Shown here: one piece after another, positions 11,301 through 20,138 of the stretch
How positions within the stretch are numbered: position 1 is the stretch's first letter
Layout: every line of letters begins with the position of its first letter
Origin: Paramoeba atlantica
Taxonomy: Eukaryota > Discosea
DNA length: 64,000 nucleotides
Assembly (NCBI GenBank): GCA_977017575.1
Contig: CDRNVI010000046.1
Span: forward strand, 62,001 to 126,000
Reading direction: 5' to 3'
The notes under the pieces: generated by a model
What the model saw: only the letters and a program-made list of their open reading frames with translations
Databases searched by the model: none
What the model was told of the DNA's origin: nothing
Made by a program: the position numbers and the translations under genes

Positions 11301-12816
11301 TGTGTTGTTGAAGTAGTTCATGCCTTTTCTTGTGTAAGGGATCGTCGCGGTTCGGTGCCGGGCAATGATTCGTTGCTTCTCCGGAGATATTCGTGGTATT
11401 TCTTGCATGCGTGGAAGATTGCAGTTGAGAGAGAGGCCCGTATATCTTGCAGCATCGGTGGGCGCATGAGAGCTTTTCTCGGCATGTGTGCTTGCAGGGT
11501 CCTTTTCCCCCCGCACCTGGGTACCCAAATGTAACACAAGTCGTACTGGGTCGCGCTGCGTGATTCGTGCTTTGATCTGGCTGTAAACTCGCGCTTTTAG
11601 GGGCTTCTTTGACGTCATTCTTCCTAGATATGTGCTTTGCTTCGTAGTGCTTCATAGTGCTGCGGTACTGCCAGTCACGCTCGGGGTCCTGTGTGGGGTC
11701 GTATCCTGACTGCATCGATCTCTCGCTTTTCTGTACTGCCTCGTTGACAGGGGCCCCTGCTTTTCTACCAGTTGCGAAAGCTTCACAGAGCTCAGAGACC
11801 CTACTAGTTGCCCATCCTGCCAGCACTCCGACCTTTTCCAGAAAGGTTGTATCGTCATCATTCATGTCAGGAACTGGATTCAGGGTGGGCAGGTCGTTCA
11901 CTGGGCCTTTGTACTGTGATGTTGCCGCTTTCTCTGCTCTTGACTGCGGGTTTCGCCGACTTCTAGTGGGCATGTCTGTGGCCTTCGGGGAGTGACCAAG
12001 TTCGCGAGTCGAGCTTCTCAAGTCCCATTTTAGCGTTCTGCCGGTGGTCGAGTTCAAATTCGTTGTGTCAAGGGTAGAGGTGCTTGCAGGTTCTTGATTG
12101 TGGGTAGGTCCAAATATTTTGCAACACTTGTGCAGGCACGTTACCTTGCTAGAGCATTTGTGTCTGCAAGGTCCTTTGAGAGGTTCCACGGTCTGTGGTT
12201 CGTTGGGTTTCGTAGAACGTGGCTTCGCAATTTGGAAAGGTGTGCCCTCTACTCTTTGTGCCGGTTGGTATGGTGTAATTTCGGTGTTGGAGTTTGTGTT
12301 TCGGGTAATTTTGATGGTAAACTTTTCAAGCCCCGGTACTTTAGCCCCGCTCACGGACTTCAGGACTGCTTTGCCTAGGGCGTTCGGGCTGGAGTACGAG
12401 TCGCTGATGCTAAGGTGGGGGTCATTGAATAGGGAAGTCCAGCTGGCGTGGTAGTACTTTTCCGATGGGTGCGAGTTTCTGCTAATTTCAATGTAGTCGC
12501 AGGCATGGTGATGTATTAGTTCCTCGAGTGTAGCTGCCTCTATTACCAAATCATGTGGTGTTCCCTTGCCGTTGAGGGCCTTACTAAGTGCAGCTTCAGC
12601 ACCTTGTTGTGAAGCGATGCGTTGTCTCACGAGGTGACTAAGACAAGCGGACTTTATGTCGGGGTAGTAGTTCCAAAGCATACTATCCATCGTGCGTATT
12701 TTGACGGGTCGTGCCCGGCTCTGGATGAAATGCAAAGACTGTTTCCGCGCAACGCCGGGTCCTTGAGGAAGGCCTGGTGTTGCATTTTCCTCCTGTGTGG
12801 CGGTTCTGGTTGTCAT
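8362..12816 (-). CDS. LINE polyprotein: zinc fingers, reverse transcriptase, restriction-like endonuclease
   Basis: A single uninterrupted 1484-residue frame, so probably a recent insertion. Two near-identical Cys/His modules lie at about residues 215-237 and 440-462 (pattern GPC.H.C....C.H.CCKI.GP). The reverse transcriptase spans about 740-1060, with AQIDLRNAFGSL, GVLQGDTLSPVLFN and the catalytic AYVDD. A CCHC knuckle (CVVCGKEAQTVRHVISGC) follows near 1340, then a restriction-like endonuclease with RPDGF..., EYIVELTVPWE and K..KY at about 1390-1430. This order is typical of early-branching LINEs (R2, NeSL, CRE/SLACS/CZAR), which insert at fixed sites. In kinetoplastids and nematodes some members target spliced-leader genes. 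A spliced-leader-like string lies 53 bases upstream of the start codon. An R2-type or NeSL-type position cannot be settled by eye. Confidence 0.9.
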   Translation of the reverse strand: MTTRTATQEENATPGLPQGPGVARKQSLHFIQSRARPVKIRTMDSMLWNYYPDIKSACLSHLVRQRIASQQGAEAALSKALNGKGTPHDLVIEAATLEELIHHHACDYIEISRNSHPSEKYYHASWTSLFNDPHLSISDSYSSPNALGKAVLKSVSGAKVPGLEKFTIKITRNTNSNTEITPYQPAQRVEGTPFQIAKPRSTKPNEPQTVEPLKGPCRHKCSSKVTCLHKCCKIFGPTHNQEPASTSTLDTTNLNSTTGRTLKWDLRSSTRELGHSPKATDMPTRSRRNPQSRAEKAATSQYKGPVNDLPTLNPVPDMNDDDTTFLEKVGVLAGWATSRVSELCEAFATGRKAGAPVNEAVQKSERSMQSGYDPTQDPERDWQYRSTMKHYEAKHISRKNDVKEAPKSASLQPDQSTNHAARPSTTCVTFGYPGAGGKGPCKHTCREKLSCAHRCCKIYGPLSQLQSSTHARNTTNISGEATNHCPAPNRDDPLHKKRHELLQQHNDIQGGKLCVKLNDDQWRSVEKRALGRCKELLHEDTTNAFLAKENGAILAASIAVSTFEVSQEVNPTKGFVLRTKQGHSKFKYRPLAIEKVNRELSKHIQRLKRSLRFTHGTEARNTLRRQIKENKKLERIYADEADVQRRALEGRWAHERFSRNPWTAAAEAMDRPSEDEVTNTQYPSCTMLEIEEHFSQTLTKERDTLRLPNFDILGPRATNEMTWILVTAETIANAISSKRGSSSPGQDTITNAALKRCPALYSSLAKMFNDLIKFGTCPTSWSLAITRLIHKGGDPKIPRNWPIALTSCLGKLLHSIIGHQLLDHAVSSGVIDTTIQKGFLPRMNGTLEHTQTLCNLLQHHQRKKNQYCLAQIDLRNAFGSLSHDIIFEALTWARVSPEIIEYIKGMYLPATTRFKCDQGLTKEIAVQRGVLQGDTLSPVLFNIAMEIVLRYMRRTCPYYGISYPDTPKHFLKAYVDDLTIITSSDFDMNNAIQSLFIVLRRIGLSINVEKSRVQCMAMRAGTEHPGYMTRRPKIECDGDPIPHICDRGSAFLGMTLAPGAQQARELYKKLNAKLKTWLQNVHRSAHTLPEKLWIYQNVMLARLRYAFTVHPCITFNFILRLQKTATSYIRKWINMASKGSTEVLYSDRGWGLTALSKLWFECTATAMTQMNKSRDINVQAALRSRIEEEQNRRARGQLRPACEILQHLNDAKRAKQTMREYYEAKIVQDLQKRAPVAAQWWTTPSETELAKEFSAVLNNLNSTKLTRFATSVLLTTPLPSKSNLRTWGLHFSNATCVVCGKEAQTVRHVISGCKTSLDQGRYTLRHDTVLTELAKRIQESPHTKYQHFDLLGHRNPPHWLHNNTNHQRPDGFVALTDGTEYIVELTVPWEENCMQANEYKRLKYNALLHERRTVHPNTYLLVFEIGARGGLVASSADINRLFGGDEDLGAKCRASLSRAAIRSSFLLWHKRDSPQWSDAETLSA

Positions 12817-12868
12817 GGAGGTTTCATACAGTTAGTACCAAGTAGAAAAATTAAAATAATTCGACAAG

Positions 12869-12884
12869 GTACAGAAACTGTATC
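12869..12884 (-). other. Spliced-leader-like sequence at the LINE 5' edge
   Basis: On minus the 16 bases read GATACAGTTTCTGTAC, which as I recall is identical to the 3' half of the Trypanosoma cruzi spliced-leader exon; its CAGTTTCTGTAC core is conserved across kinetoplastids and diplonemids. The following bases (CTTG) differ from the usual ending (TATATTG or TTTATTG), and no GTATG donor follows, so this is not a functional leader gene as seen. It lies in the same direction as the LINE. Confidence 0.55.
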
Positions 12885-12923
12885 TTTATTATATATGTAT
12901 ATACTATATATATATACTATATA

Positions 12924-14218
12924 CAGGGGTGCGGGTCTAAAGGTGGGGGGGGTCTAAAATTCGTAAAAGTTGTCCAATTTTGGAAAATAATAGCGCATTG
13001 GATAGCTCTCACAGAGTTGTATGTTTTAGGCGCATTAAAATCCTGTGATTTTAACGTACATATTTTTTGATACCACATTTCGCTTTTTTCCCTCGCAGGA
13101 ATTACATTTTTTACTAGAAAATGCCCCAAAAGCGCGCTCGCTCGAGGACTTCCCGTGGAGTACTGAGCGATAGATCGTATTCTTCCCCCGCCCCCGTCAA
13201 AGAGAGTCACCGCATGCTTTTGGTGGCGGAATACGAGCGCACAGGATCGTACTCCGCTACGGCGCAGCACTTTGGTGTTCATGAGAACACTGTAAAACGT
13301 TGGGTTGAACGTTTTACCCTTACGGGTGACGTGTTAACGGCATCCCGAGAGCGTGTCTCGACGGTGGTTACCCCTGCGTTCCTGGATGTGGCTCTCAAGC
13401 TTGTCGACGAGGGGTATCGCGACCTTGTTTACGGCGTAGAGAGCTGGAGCGATCTTCTGCGAGAGATCCGTAGCCAAGGATTCACCTGCAGTCGACGGAC
13501 CCTAGTCGACACATTGAAGAAGCAAGGCGTTGTGCTCCGCACTCTTCGGCGACGACCATCACTCACACTCGAACACAAGGAGAAACGGTTGCAATTTTGT
13601 AAGGCGATGCTCGAGAAGAGCGACGCTCAACTCCTTCATTTTGTTTATTGTGACGAAAAGAAGTTTACTTGCGGTCGTGGGCGTTCCGGGCGAACTTACC
13701 TTTGTCGGAGGACGGACCCCCATAAGGAACAACGAGGCGAGCTAGAATCATGGTACGGCGGAAATGGGATTATGGTTTGGATGGGTGTGAGCCTCAAACA
13801 CGGATTCCATCTCCACATTTTCCCTCCTCGAAATTCAGAAGGCCAGAAACTCACCGTTACGGGTGAAATTTTTGATCAGGCTATGAAAAAGCCACGGGGC
13901 TTTCTTCAATATTTAAAGCGACATCCAGCGGCCACGATTGCCATGGACAACTGCCCGGCCCACAACAAGGCGCGTAGTATATATACTATATATATATACT
14001 ATATATACTATATATATACTACGCGCCTTGTTGTGGGCCGGGCAGTTGTCCATGGCAATCGTGGCCGCTGGATGTATATACTATATCTTTATAGGGGATT
14101 CTTCATCTCAGATGAAAGGCAGAAACGCCTTCAAGGGCGAACTATCTCGGTCCAGCTAGAAGAACAATTCGTCCTTCGCCATCACACACGAGGATTTTGG
14201 AGAATACATTACGCGTAG
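12924..14218 (+). pseudogene. Tc1/mariner transposase, broken in the catalytic domain
   Basis: IS630/Tc1/mariner family transposase. The frame starts at ATG 13121 (MPQKRARSRTSR). A helix-turn-helix (SYSATAQHFGVHENTVKRWV) is followed by the DDE domain with first Asp in YCDEKKF and second Asp in AMDNCPAHN at about residue 285. Directly after that motif the sequence turns into a large palindrome, and the expected SPDLNPIEN block with the third acidic residue is absent. The rest of the frame to 14218 matches nothing in the sister copy. The left terminal repeat starts at 12924 with CAGGGGTG after a TA; it resembles the sister element's 104-bp repeat. No right terminal repeat was found, so the right half has been lost or replaced. 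Confidence 0.85.
13921..14075. repeat. Perfect 65-bp inverted repeat around an AT-rich loop
   Basis: Arms 13921-13985 and 14011-14075 are exact reverse complements; the 25-base loop is alternating T/A. The left arm is transposase coding sequence (encoding ATIAMDNCPAHNKAR), so the right arm is an inverted copy of the gene itself. Similar tatatacta sequence also flanks the left end of the element (12890-12922). Confidence 0.95.
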
Positions 14219-14336
14219 ACACACCGAAACACTTCCTTCAGTGTCACTTCAAGAGCCTTTTCTTTATGTATAAAGTTGCTAGTCTTGCCCCCCCCAATGG
14301 ACATACACGATTCGCGTACCGGGTAATATGCACCTA

Positions 14337-14653
14337 CCGTATACCCCCCCAGTAAGATACCCCCCCAGTAAGAGAGATTTGGCCCTTTTTGGGCTGACCC
14401 CCAGTAAGAGAGATTTGGCTCGGGAGCCCCACAGGGGGCGTATAGGGGGTAGGGGGTGGGTGTCTGCATGTTGGGGGCCTCGGGGGTAACTCAAAGAAGC
14501 GTTTTAACACGTTTTCAGAAGAAAAAATAGAAAAAATAGTCAAAAAAGTTGGGAGAAAAGAGGAAACTGGCCAAAAAAGCATACCCCCCCCAGTAAGAGA
14601 GATTTGGCCATTTCGACCCAAAACCCATTCTCTTACTGGGGGGGGGTATACGG
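14337..14653. mobile_element. Short TA-flanked element (MITE), C-rich terminal repeats
   Basis: 317 bp with inverted ends reading CCGTATACCCCCCCAGTAAGA, flanked by TA on both sides (14335-14336 and 14654-14655), as for Tc1/mariner/pogo elements. The motif CCCAGTAAGAGAGATTTGGC recurs inside at about 14366, 14401 and 14591. It has no coding capacity. A related left end (TACCGTAGACCCACCAGTAA) occurs near 22770. Confidence 0.75.
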
Positions 14654-14655
14654 TA

Positions 14656-16241
14656 GTATAGAGGCGATGCCGCGTTTCATACATACCCCCCATTATTCAC
14701 GAAAAAAAGAGATGAGAAGCATGCCTTCATGAGAAGCACACCTCCCCAATCCCTGGTTCACCTTTGCTCCCGCCTGGATGATTTCCTTATGACCGCAATA
14801 GAAGCAACTATCTGTCCCCTCGACGAGTCAGCGCGATCCCAAGTGCAACGTATGAAGCGGGGGGCCCGGCCTCAGATCCGCAGCCCAACGCGCCACAGCG
14901 GCTTACGTTACATCCGTCGCCTTTGCCGCTGAAAAAGATTTTTGTTTTTTTCTTTGTTGGGAGGCTGTAACTTCTCTACTCGATCCCCCAACTCTCCATG
15001 CGAGAAAGCTATCAACGCATCGTACTTCTATAGGAAGAGAAAACACCCCTCGCCAGGAAATGATCCCCCCCTCGGACGAGTCTCCCGGACAAACTCTTCG
15101 AACGACGTTCCGCACTGCGAATACGCCCGCGGACGCTTATCGACGCATTCTCCACCCCACTCTATGGTTCGAAAGTTTGCCACAGGGGTCGCACAATTGA
15201 TCCTTAATCTCATCACATATCGTGGTGGGTGGCTGGGTGCGGAGCACGTACGAGACGGCTTTATTAGCGAAGCCGGCCTGGAACTTCGTTCTGTTGTTGC
15301 CTCACACGACGAATTCAATTCGTCTGATCCTGAAGCTGAATGCAAGGCATTTTGGAATTTTTTTCCGATATACCTGATTTTTGCCATATTCTGCCGTATT
15401 CTGCCTATCACCACCGACCGGCCGCCCCCCCTCTAATAGTCCACGTTTTGAAATTTAGCCGAGGGGCTGTTATGTATTAGCCTGCTGGCCCTGCGGGGCA
15501 CATAATTTCTTCAATGATTTGTGTTCTATAATTACATGGATTGGATATTTTACTATTTCTTATACAGTATGCAAAAAAACTGTTCACATGTTTGACACTT
15601 TTTTGTTGCTGGTGTTTCCCTGTGGCCAGGTGTCGTGTGCATTGAAGTAGTATATCAGAGTAGAAAAAGTAGTATAAAAAAATGTCGTAGAATGGTAGCT
15701 GAGGTCTCAAACTCTCCAAATGCGTTTTTGGAGTCGATTTTGGAAAAATAATATTTTTACTTCTTTTTGGGCCAAAAAAATATTTTTTGGTCATCCCAAA
15801 AATTTCGGAATTTTTGACCTTGTAGGACCCCTCCCGCGCGTACCAGGGGGGGTACCCCCAGGTGGGGGGGTGGAAAGTCATCGCCGCGGCCTACTCTACC
15901 ACTTCCCTGCGCTCGATTTCGAAAATCAAGATTTTAAAAATTTCAAAAAACGACGTATGCCCCCACTGGGCCCCGCCCCATGGACCCCCCATTTTTTTGA
16001 TTTTTCGATTTTGGACCAGCTCTTTTATATTTTTTTCTTCTATTATATTACTGTGTTTATATTTTCACTGTTTTTGTTTACTTTTTTTTCAATAATCGAG
16101 GGTAGAGCTGTAGTTATACAACCACCACAATAATCCGTATTAAAGGGGGGAGGTCAGGGGGGTCCGTATGAAAGGGGGGGTCACAGTATACTTTCGTTAT
16201 AAACATTTTTAGTAGCTTGCTTGATAGGGCATGTGTACATA
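14656..16241. other. Gene-free transposon-derived stretch
   Basis: No supported gene. An open frame at 14942-15436 (about 164 codons) has no recognisable domain. The right part is low-complexity, with T- and C-runs. Near 16135-16186 is a right-hand terminal repeat of the CCGTATTAAAGGGGGG...TCACAG|TA type found at several other places in the window; its left partner was not found. Confidence 0.45.
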
Positions 16242-17799
16242 CAGGGGTGGGCGCCTTCAGAGTGGGGGGGTCTAAAATTCGTAAAACTTGACCAATTCTG
16301 GAAAGTAATAGCGCATTCGAGAGCTCTCAAATAGTCTGGTGTAATGGCAACATCCGTTTCCCGTTTTTAGACATTCGAGATAAATGACAGAAAAACAAGG
16401 AATTTATTTTTCCCCGAAGATGCAATTTTTCAGTTTTTTTGGCTTTTTTTAGTTTTTTTGCGCCGTTAATGCCTCAGAAACGTGTACGATCGCGAACATC
16501 ACGGTTTCCCTTCCAGAGAGATGCTTATTCACCACCTGGGAAGGTAAGGCCGTCGCATCGCATGCTTCTCGTAGACCATTACTTTCGTTCTGGCTCCTAC
16601 AATGCTACAGCACGCCACTTTGAAGTAGCGGAGAGCACTGTGAAGCGATGGGTCATTCGTTACAGCGAAACTGGTGATGTCGAAAGCATTCCCAGACGTC
16701 CGAATTTTACAGTTAGGACATCACTGTTTATCGGAGAAGCACTCCGCATAGTAGATGAGGGTACACGGGATCTTCCTTATGGTGTGGAATCATGGTGCGC
16801 TCTACATCGCGAACTTCTATCCAGAGGGTTTCAGTGTTCCAGACACACTTTGGCTCGAGCTTTAAAGCCCGATATTATCCTCCGCGTAGTTCAGCGTAAA
16901 CCACGACTAACCCAACAGCATAAAGACGTTAGAGTCCGATTCTGTAAGGACATGTCGGGCTGGAGCGAACACCAGCTTGATAATATTATTTGGTGTGATG
17001 AGAAAAAGTTTACCTGCAAGAAGTCTACCAAAAACACCTACCTTTGCCGACGGTCCGACCCTGTAAAAGAGCAGCTAGGTGAGCTGGAAGCGTGGGTAGG
17101 GGGCGATGGTATAATGGTGTGGATGGGGGTAAACATAAAGCATGTATTTCATCTGCACATTTTTCCTAATAGAGATGAGCAGGGAAATAGAGTTACTGTG
17201 AACGGGGCTGTTTTCGAAGCTGCCATGACCAAGCGTAATGGTCTTTTGAACTACCTACACAGGCACCGTGCAGTTGTTGCTATGGACAATTGCCCTGCGC
17301 ACAACTTGCCAAGGCGTACTTTTCAGCAGCAAAACGTGCGAACGCTCCCCTGGCCCGCAAAGTCACCGGATCTCAACCCCATCGAAAACTTGTGGAATAT
17401 CATGGATCAGCACAAGGATCGCATGCGACCACGCAATCGCGCAGATCTCCTCTCTTCTATCGAGAGTGCATACGAGGCACTTCAAACCGATCTCAAAAGT
17501 ACTTGCGTGAAGACCATAAAGAGTGTCTCCAAGCGCTTTCAAATCGTTATTGAGAAAAAAGGGGGAAATTGTGGGTACTGAGATTTTTTTTGGAAAAAAA
17601 GGACTTTTTCGCTTAAAAAATAAAGTTGCAATTCGTGTTTGGGACCATTCTAGCTTTCTTTGATTCCCGTAAACTTTCGCAGAGTGCTTTTTACGATTAC
17701 ACCAGACTGTTTGAGAGCTCTCGAATGCGCTATTACTTTCCAAAATTGAACAAGTTTTACGAATTTTAGACCCCCCGACTCTGAAGGTGCCCACCCATG
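16242..17799 (+). mobile_element. Tc1/mariner element, apparently intact
   Basis: 1558 bp bounded by TA at 16240-16241 and 17800-17801, with 104-bp terminal inverted repeats (16242-16345 and 17696-17799) starting CAGGGGTGGGC / CATGGGTGGGC. The two repeats differ at only about nine positions by eye. One transposase gene fills the interior. It sits 6 bases beyond the stop codon of the LRR gene at 17806. Confidence 0.92.
16469..17581 (+). CDS. Tc1/mariner transposase (DDE, complete)
   Basis: 370 residues from the ATG that matches the sister copy's start (MPQKR); an in-frame ATG ten codons upstream is less likely. It binds the terminal repeats and moves the element by cut-and-paste into TA. The paired/HTH region is at about residues 25-75 (SYNATARHFEVAESTVKRWV). 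DDE triad: Asp in WCDEKKF (about 175), Asp in AMDNCPAHN (about 272), Glu in SPDLNPIENLW (about 305). All three are present and the frame is unbroken. I count 32 residues between the second Asp and the Glu, two fewer than the DD34E of classical Tc1. It is the best-preserved member of a family with other copies at 12924 and 21673. Confidence 0.92.
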   Translation: MPQKRVRSRTSRFPFQRDAYSPPGKVRPSHRMLLVDHYFRSGSYNATARHFEVAESTVKRWVIRYSETGDVESIPRRPNFTVRTSLFIGEALRIVDEGTRDLPYGVESWCALHRELLSRGFQCSRHTLARALKPDIILRVVQRKPRLTQQHKDVRVRFCKDMSGWSEHQLDNIIWCDEKKFTCKKSTKNTYLCRRSDPVKEQLGELEAWVGGDGIMVWMGVNIKHVFHLHIFPNRDEQGNRVTVNGAVFEAAMTKRNGLLNYLHRHRAVVAMDNCPAHNLPRRTFQQQNVRTLPWPAKSPDLNPIENLWNIMDQHKDRMRPRNRADLLSSIESAYEALQTDLKSTCVKTIKSVSKRFQIVIEKKGGNCGY

Positions 17800-17805
17800 T
17801 ATATG

Positions 17806-18669
17806 CTAGACTTCCAGACAGTCGCGATGAAACTTCGTCTTTTTATACAAATATGTAATTTCTGTGAAATTGTTGTAGCTTAAAAGAATACCAGTCACAC
17901 CAGATCTACAATAAGGGACTAACAAACGACCAGTGAATTGATTTCGCGTAAGTCTTAAGCATTTTAGCGTTCGAGGGAGTGCCGTAATGTTCAACGAGCC
18001 AGTGAGAGCATTGTTAGCCGCAAGGAGCACTCGCATGCCGTGCGGAAGCTGAGTAAGATCAACATGCCCACTGAATTTGTTCCATGTCACATCGAGTTTT
18101 GATATCTTCAACGGGAGATGAGTGAGAACCAGAGGTCCGTGAAAACGATTGCGGTCCAAAAACAGGAAGCGGAGTGTTGGTGGAAGATGACAAAGATCTG
18201 CGTCAGAATCGAACTGATTTTGGCTGAGTACCAGACGTTCCATAGAGGAGGGAAGCATGTCGAGCGCAAGTTCCCCTGAAAGTTGGTTTTCATCTGCCAC
18301 AAGTCGACTCACGCGTGACGGCAAGAGATTCAACGACAATTCACCTGTAATGCAATTTACCACCTCTAACCTTCGTCCGAGATGAAGCCACAACAAGGTG
18401 TGGGGAAGATGACTCCAAAGTAGGTTACCGTCGATGAATTTTCCGGCCCATTGCAGCTTTGTTACTTGCTTGTGGCGATCACATTGTACCCCTTCCCAAT
18501 GGCAGGCAGATAAATTTGTGTTCCACGATTGGGGACGACGTTTCATGCTCGTGTTCTGTAAAAAAGCCTCCAGGATATGCTCTGCCGGAAGCAAAGATTT
18601 GGAAACCTTGTGAGCCCTTCGTGGTGGCTGGCTGTCCGCTGAATTTAGTCCTGAAAGCAGTTGAAACAT
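17806..18669 (-). CDS. Leucine-rich-repeat protein
   Basis: 287 residues from ATG 18669; an in-frame TTG 21 codons upstream is not used. An LRR N-cap with WEGVQC (about residues 60-66) is followed by eight or so repeats of about 23 residues with the pattern L..LP..L..L.L..N.F.G...L. Strings such as LPSSMERLVLSQNQFD and LPPTLRFLFLDRNRFHG show this clearly. A signal peptide is not obvious at this start (MFQLLSGLNSADSQ is only weakly hydrophobic). It is a paralogue of 5213-5824. The Tc1/mariner element lies directly past its stop codon, so the 3' untranslated region may have been replaced. Role unknown; bodonid-type LRR proteins are often surface or secreted. Confidence 0.75.
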   Translation of the reverse strand: MFQLLSGLNSADSQPPRRAHKVSKSLLPAEHILEAFLQNTSMKRRPQSWNTNLSACHWEGVQCDRHKQVTKLQWAGKFIDGNLLWSHLPHTLLWLHLGRRLEVVNCITGELSLNLLPSRVSRLVADENQLSGELALDMLPSSMERLVLSQNQFDSDADLCHLPPTLRFLFLDRNRFHGPLVLTHLPLKISKLDVTWNKFSGHVDLTQLPHGMRVLLAANNALTGSLNITALPRTLKCLRLTRNQFTGRLLVPYCRSGVTGILLSYNNFTEITYLYKKTKFHRDCLEV

Positions 18670-19430
18670 AATGTAGGAGGCCAAGTTACCGGTGACACAC
18701 TTTTTAAGGTAATTAAAATGTATTGAGTCCAACCTTTTAGACTTTTAAAATGTACTTTTTTTAAATTAACGTAGCATAAATTAATTTACCGTCCCCCCCG
18801 TATTTACTATTTAGTACCTCGCCCCCTACTTAGTGTTTAATTTCAACGCTTAGTAGAGATTGGCCCGGCAAAGCGGCGCCGATTTTTGATAATATACCAT
18901 TTTGTCTGATCTACCCATTTGAAATAAAAGTGGAAACAGTTTCGTTTTCTTGACACGCCCCTCTCAGTTGTATGTCGATTGGACCTCTTTCTGGCTGGTG
19001 CAGATCAAGCCAACCACTCCCTCGAGTTGGTTCACTGACTAAACGGATCGACAGAGCCATCAAAATCTTTTTTATCCCTCTTTCTCATTGGGTGTTCAGT
19101 GCCAACTATGTTCGCCAACGATTTTTACCACCGGAACCTGTCATCGTGATTCCGTCACCTGAAGAGGTCAGCACTTCATTGGTTCAGGTTGGTACCCTGC
19201 AGCGAGAGAAAGCTGTACCCGCGAAAAAACGACGCATTCATTACCCCCCTCTAATAACTAATTACTATCACCCCCTATTTACATACCCTGGAGTAATCGA
19301 TGCAGTAAATTACTACCGGTTACTACCGATTACTACATTGTTCAGTGTAATTATCTGCTAGTCCCAAAATTTAGTGTGAGTATCACCAATTCTATATCCC
19401 GCCTTGTGGTTGTACATACAGTTGTATATA
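18670..19430. other. Gene-free stretch with short repeat relics
   Basis: No supported gene. An open frame of 129 codons at 18972-19361 has no recognised domain. Near 19285-19345 there is TACCCTGGAGTAATCGA followed by repeated attactac units; inverted relatives lie at 26296-26405 and a short relative at 36172-36200, so this is a terminal repeat of a further element family. Confidence 0.45.
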
Positions 19431-20138
19431 CTGTACCCCCTACTTAAGAGTCCTTTTTGACGGAGCCTCGGGCTGCCTGCGGCGCGAAGCGCCGCCAGAT
19501 TTTTTTGATTTTTGATTTTTTTCTATTTTCTATGATTTTTTAATGTTGTCTGCCCATTGCGTTTAGTTGCGTTTTTAATATTTCCAAGCTATTTATACTT
19601 GATAGTACTCCGAGGAAGGAGTAGACTACGGGCAGGCATGGGACACAACCATCCTCCTCAACCCCCTTCAACTCTCTCGCGAACTCATCGAAGTTCTCCT
19701 CCCCTCCGATCACCCTCCTCACACGAGAACGGCAAATCTGCCGACCAACCCCCTTCATCTATCTCCCCACCTAACCAAGGTAACCTTCCGTTACCCCATT
19801 CCGGTAGCCAACCTCGTTCTCTTCTATCCCAAGTGTGCGCGGTATTGCATTACGAATATCATTATATTCTCCTGCATATCAAGGGTCATATTTTGAATAT
19901 ATATGACAGTTTTTTTGAACATGTACCTCTGTAGCACGTGGGGTACAGACGCCAATCTTCATTAGACAAAAATAGAGAATAAAAATAGAGTAAAAAAATA
20001 TAAACAAAAAAGGAACCGGCTATATAGAAATTTTATGAAAAAATGCTGACCCCCTACTTAAGAGTCCGAAAAATTGTGACCCCCCCCACTTAAGAGTCCA
20101 AATGCCCAAAGTCGGCGGACTTAAGTAGGGGGGGACAG
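19431..20138. mobile_element. TA-flanked short element, CTTAAG-type terminal repeats
   Basis: 708 bp. The left end is CTGTACCCCCTACTTAAGAG and the right end is its inverted counterpart with one deletion (GGACTTAAGTAGGGGGGGACAG), flanked by TA at 19429-19430 and 20139-20140. The same end motif occurs twice more inside at about 20049-20100. There is no transposase, so it is non-autonomous, probably moved by a Tc1/mariner/pogo enzyme. Confidence 0.75.

Noticed and set aside
15477-15881. 134-codon minus frame near 15.5-15.9 kb
   Set aside because: No recognisable motif, low-complexity and T/C-rich flanks; likely chance.
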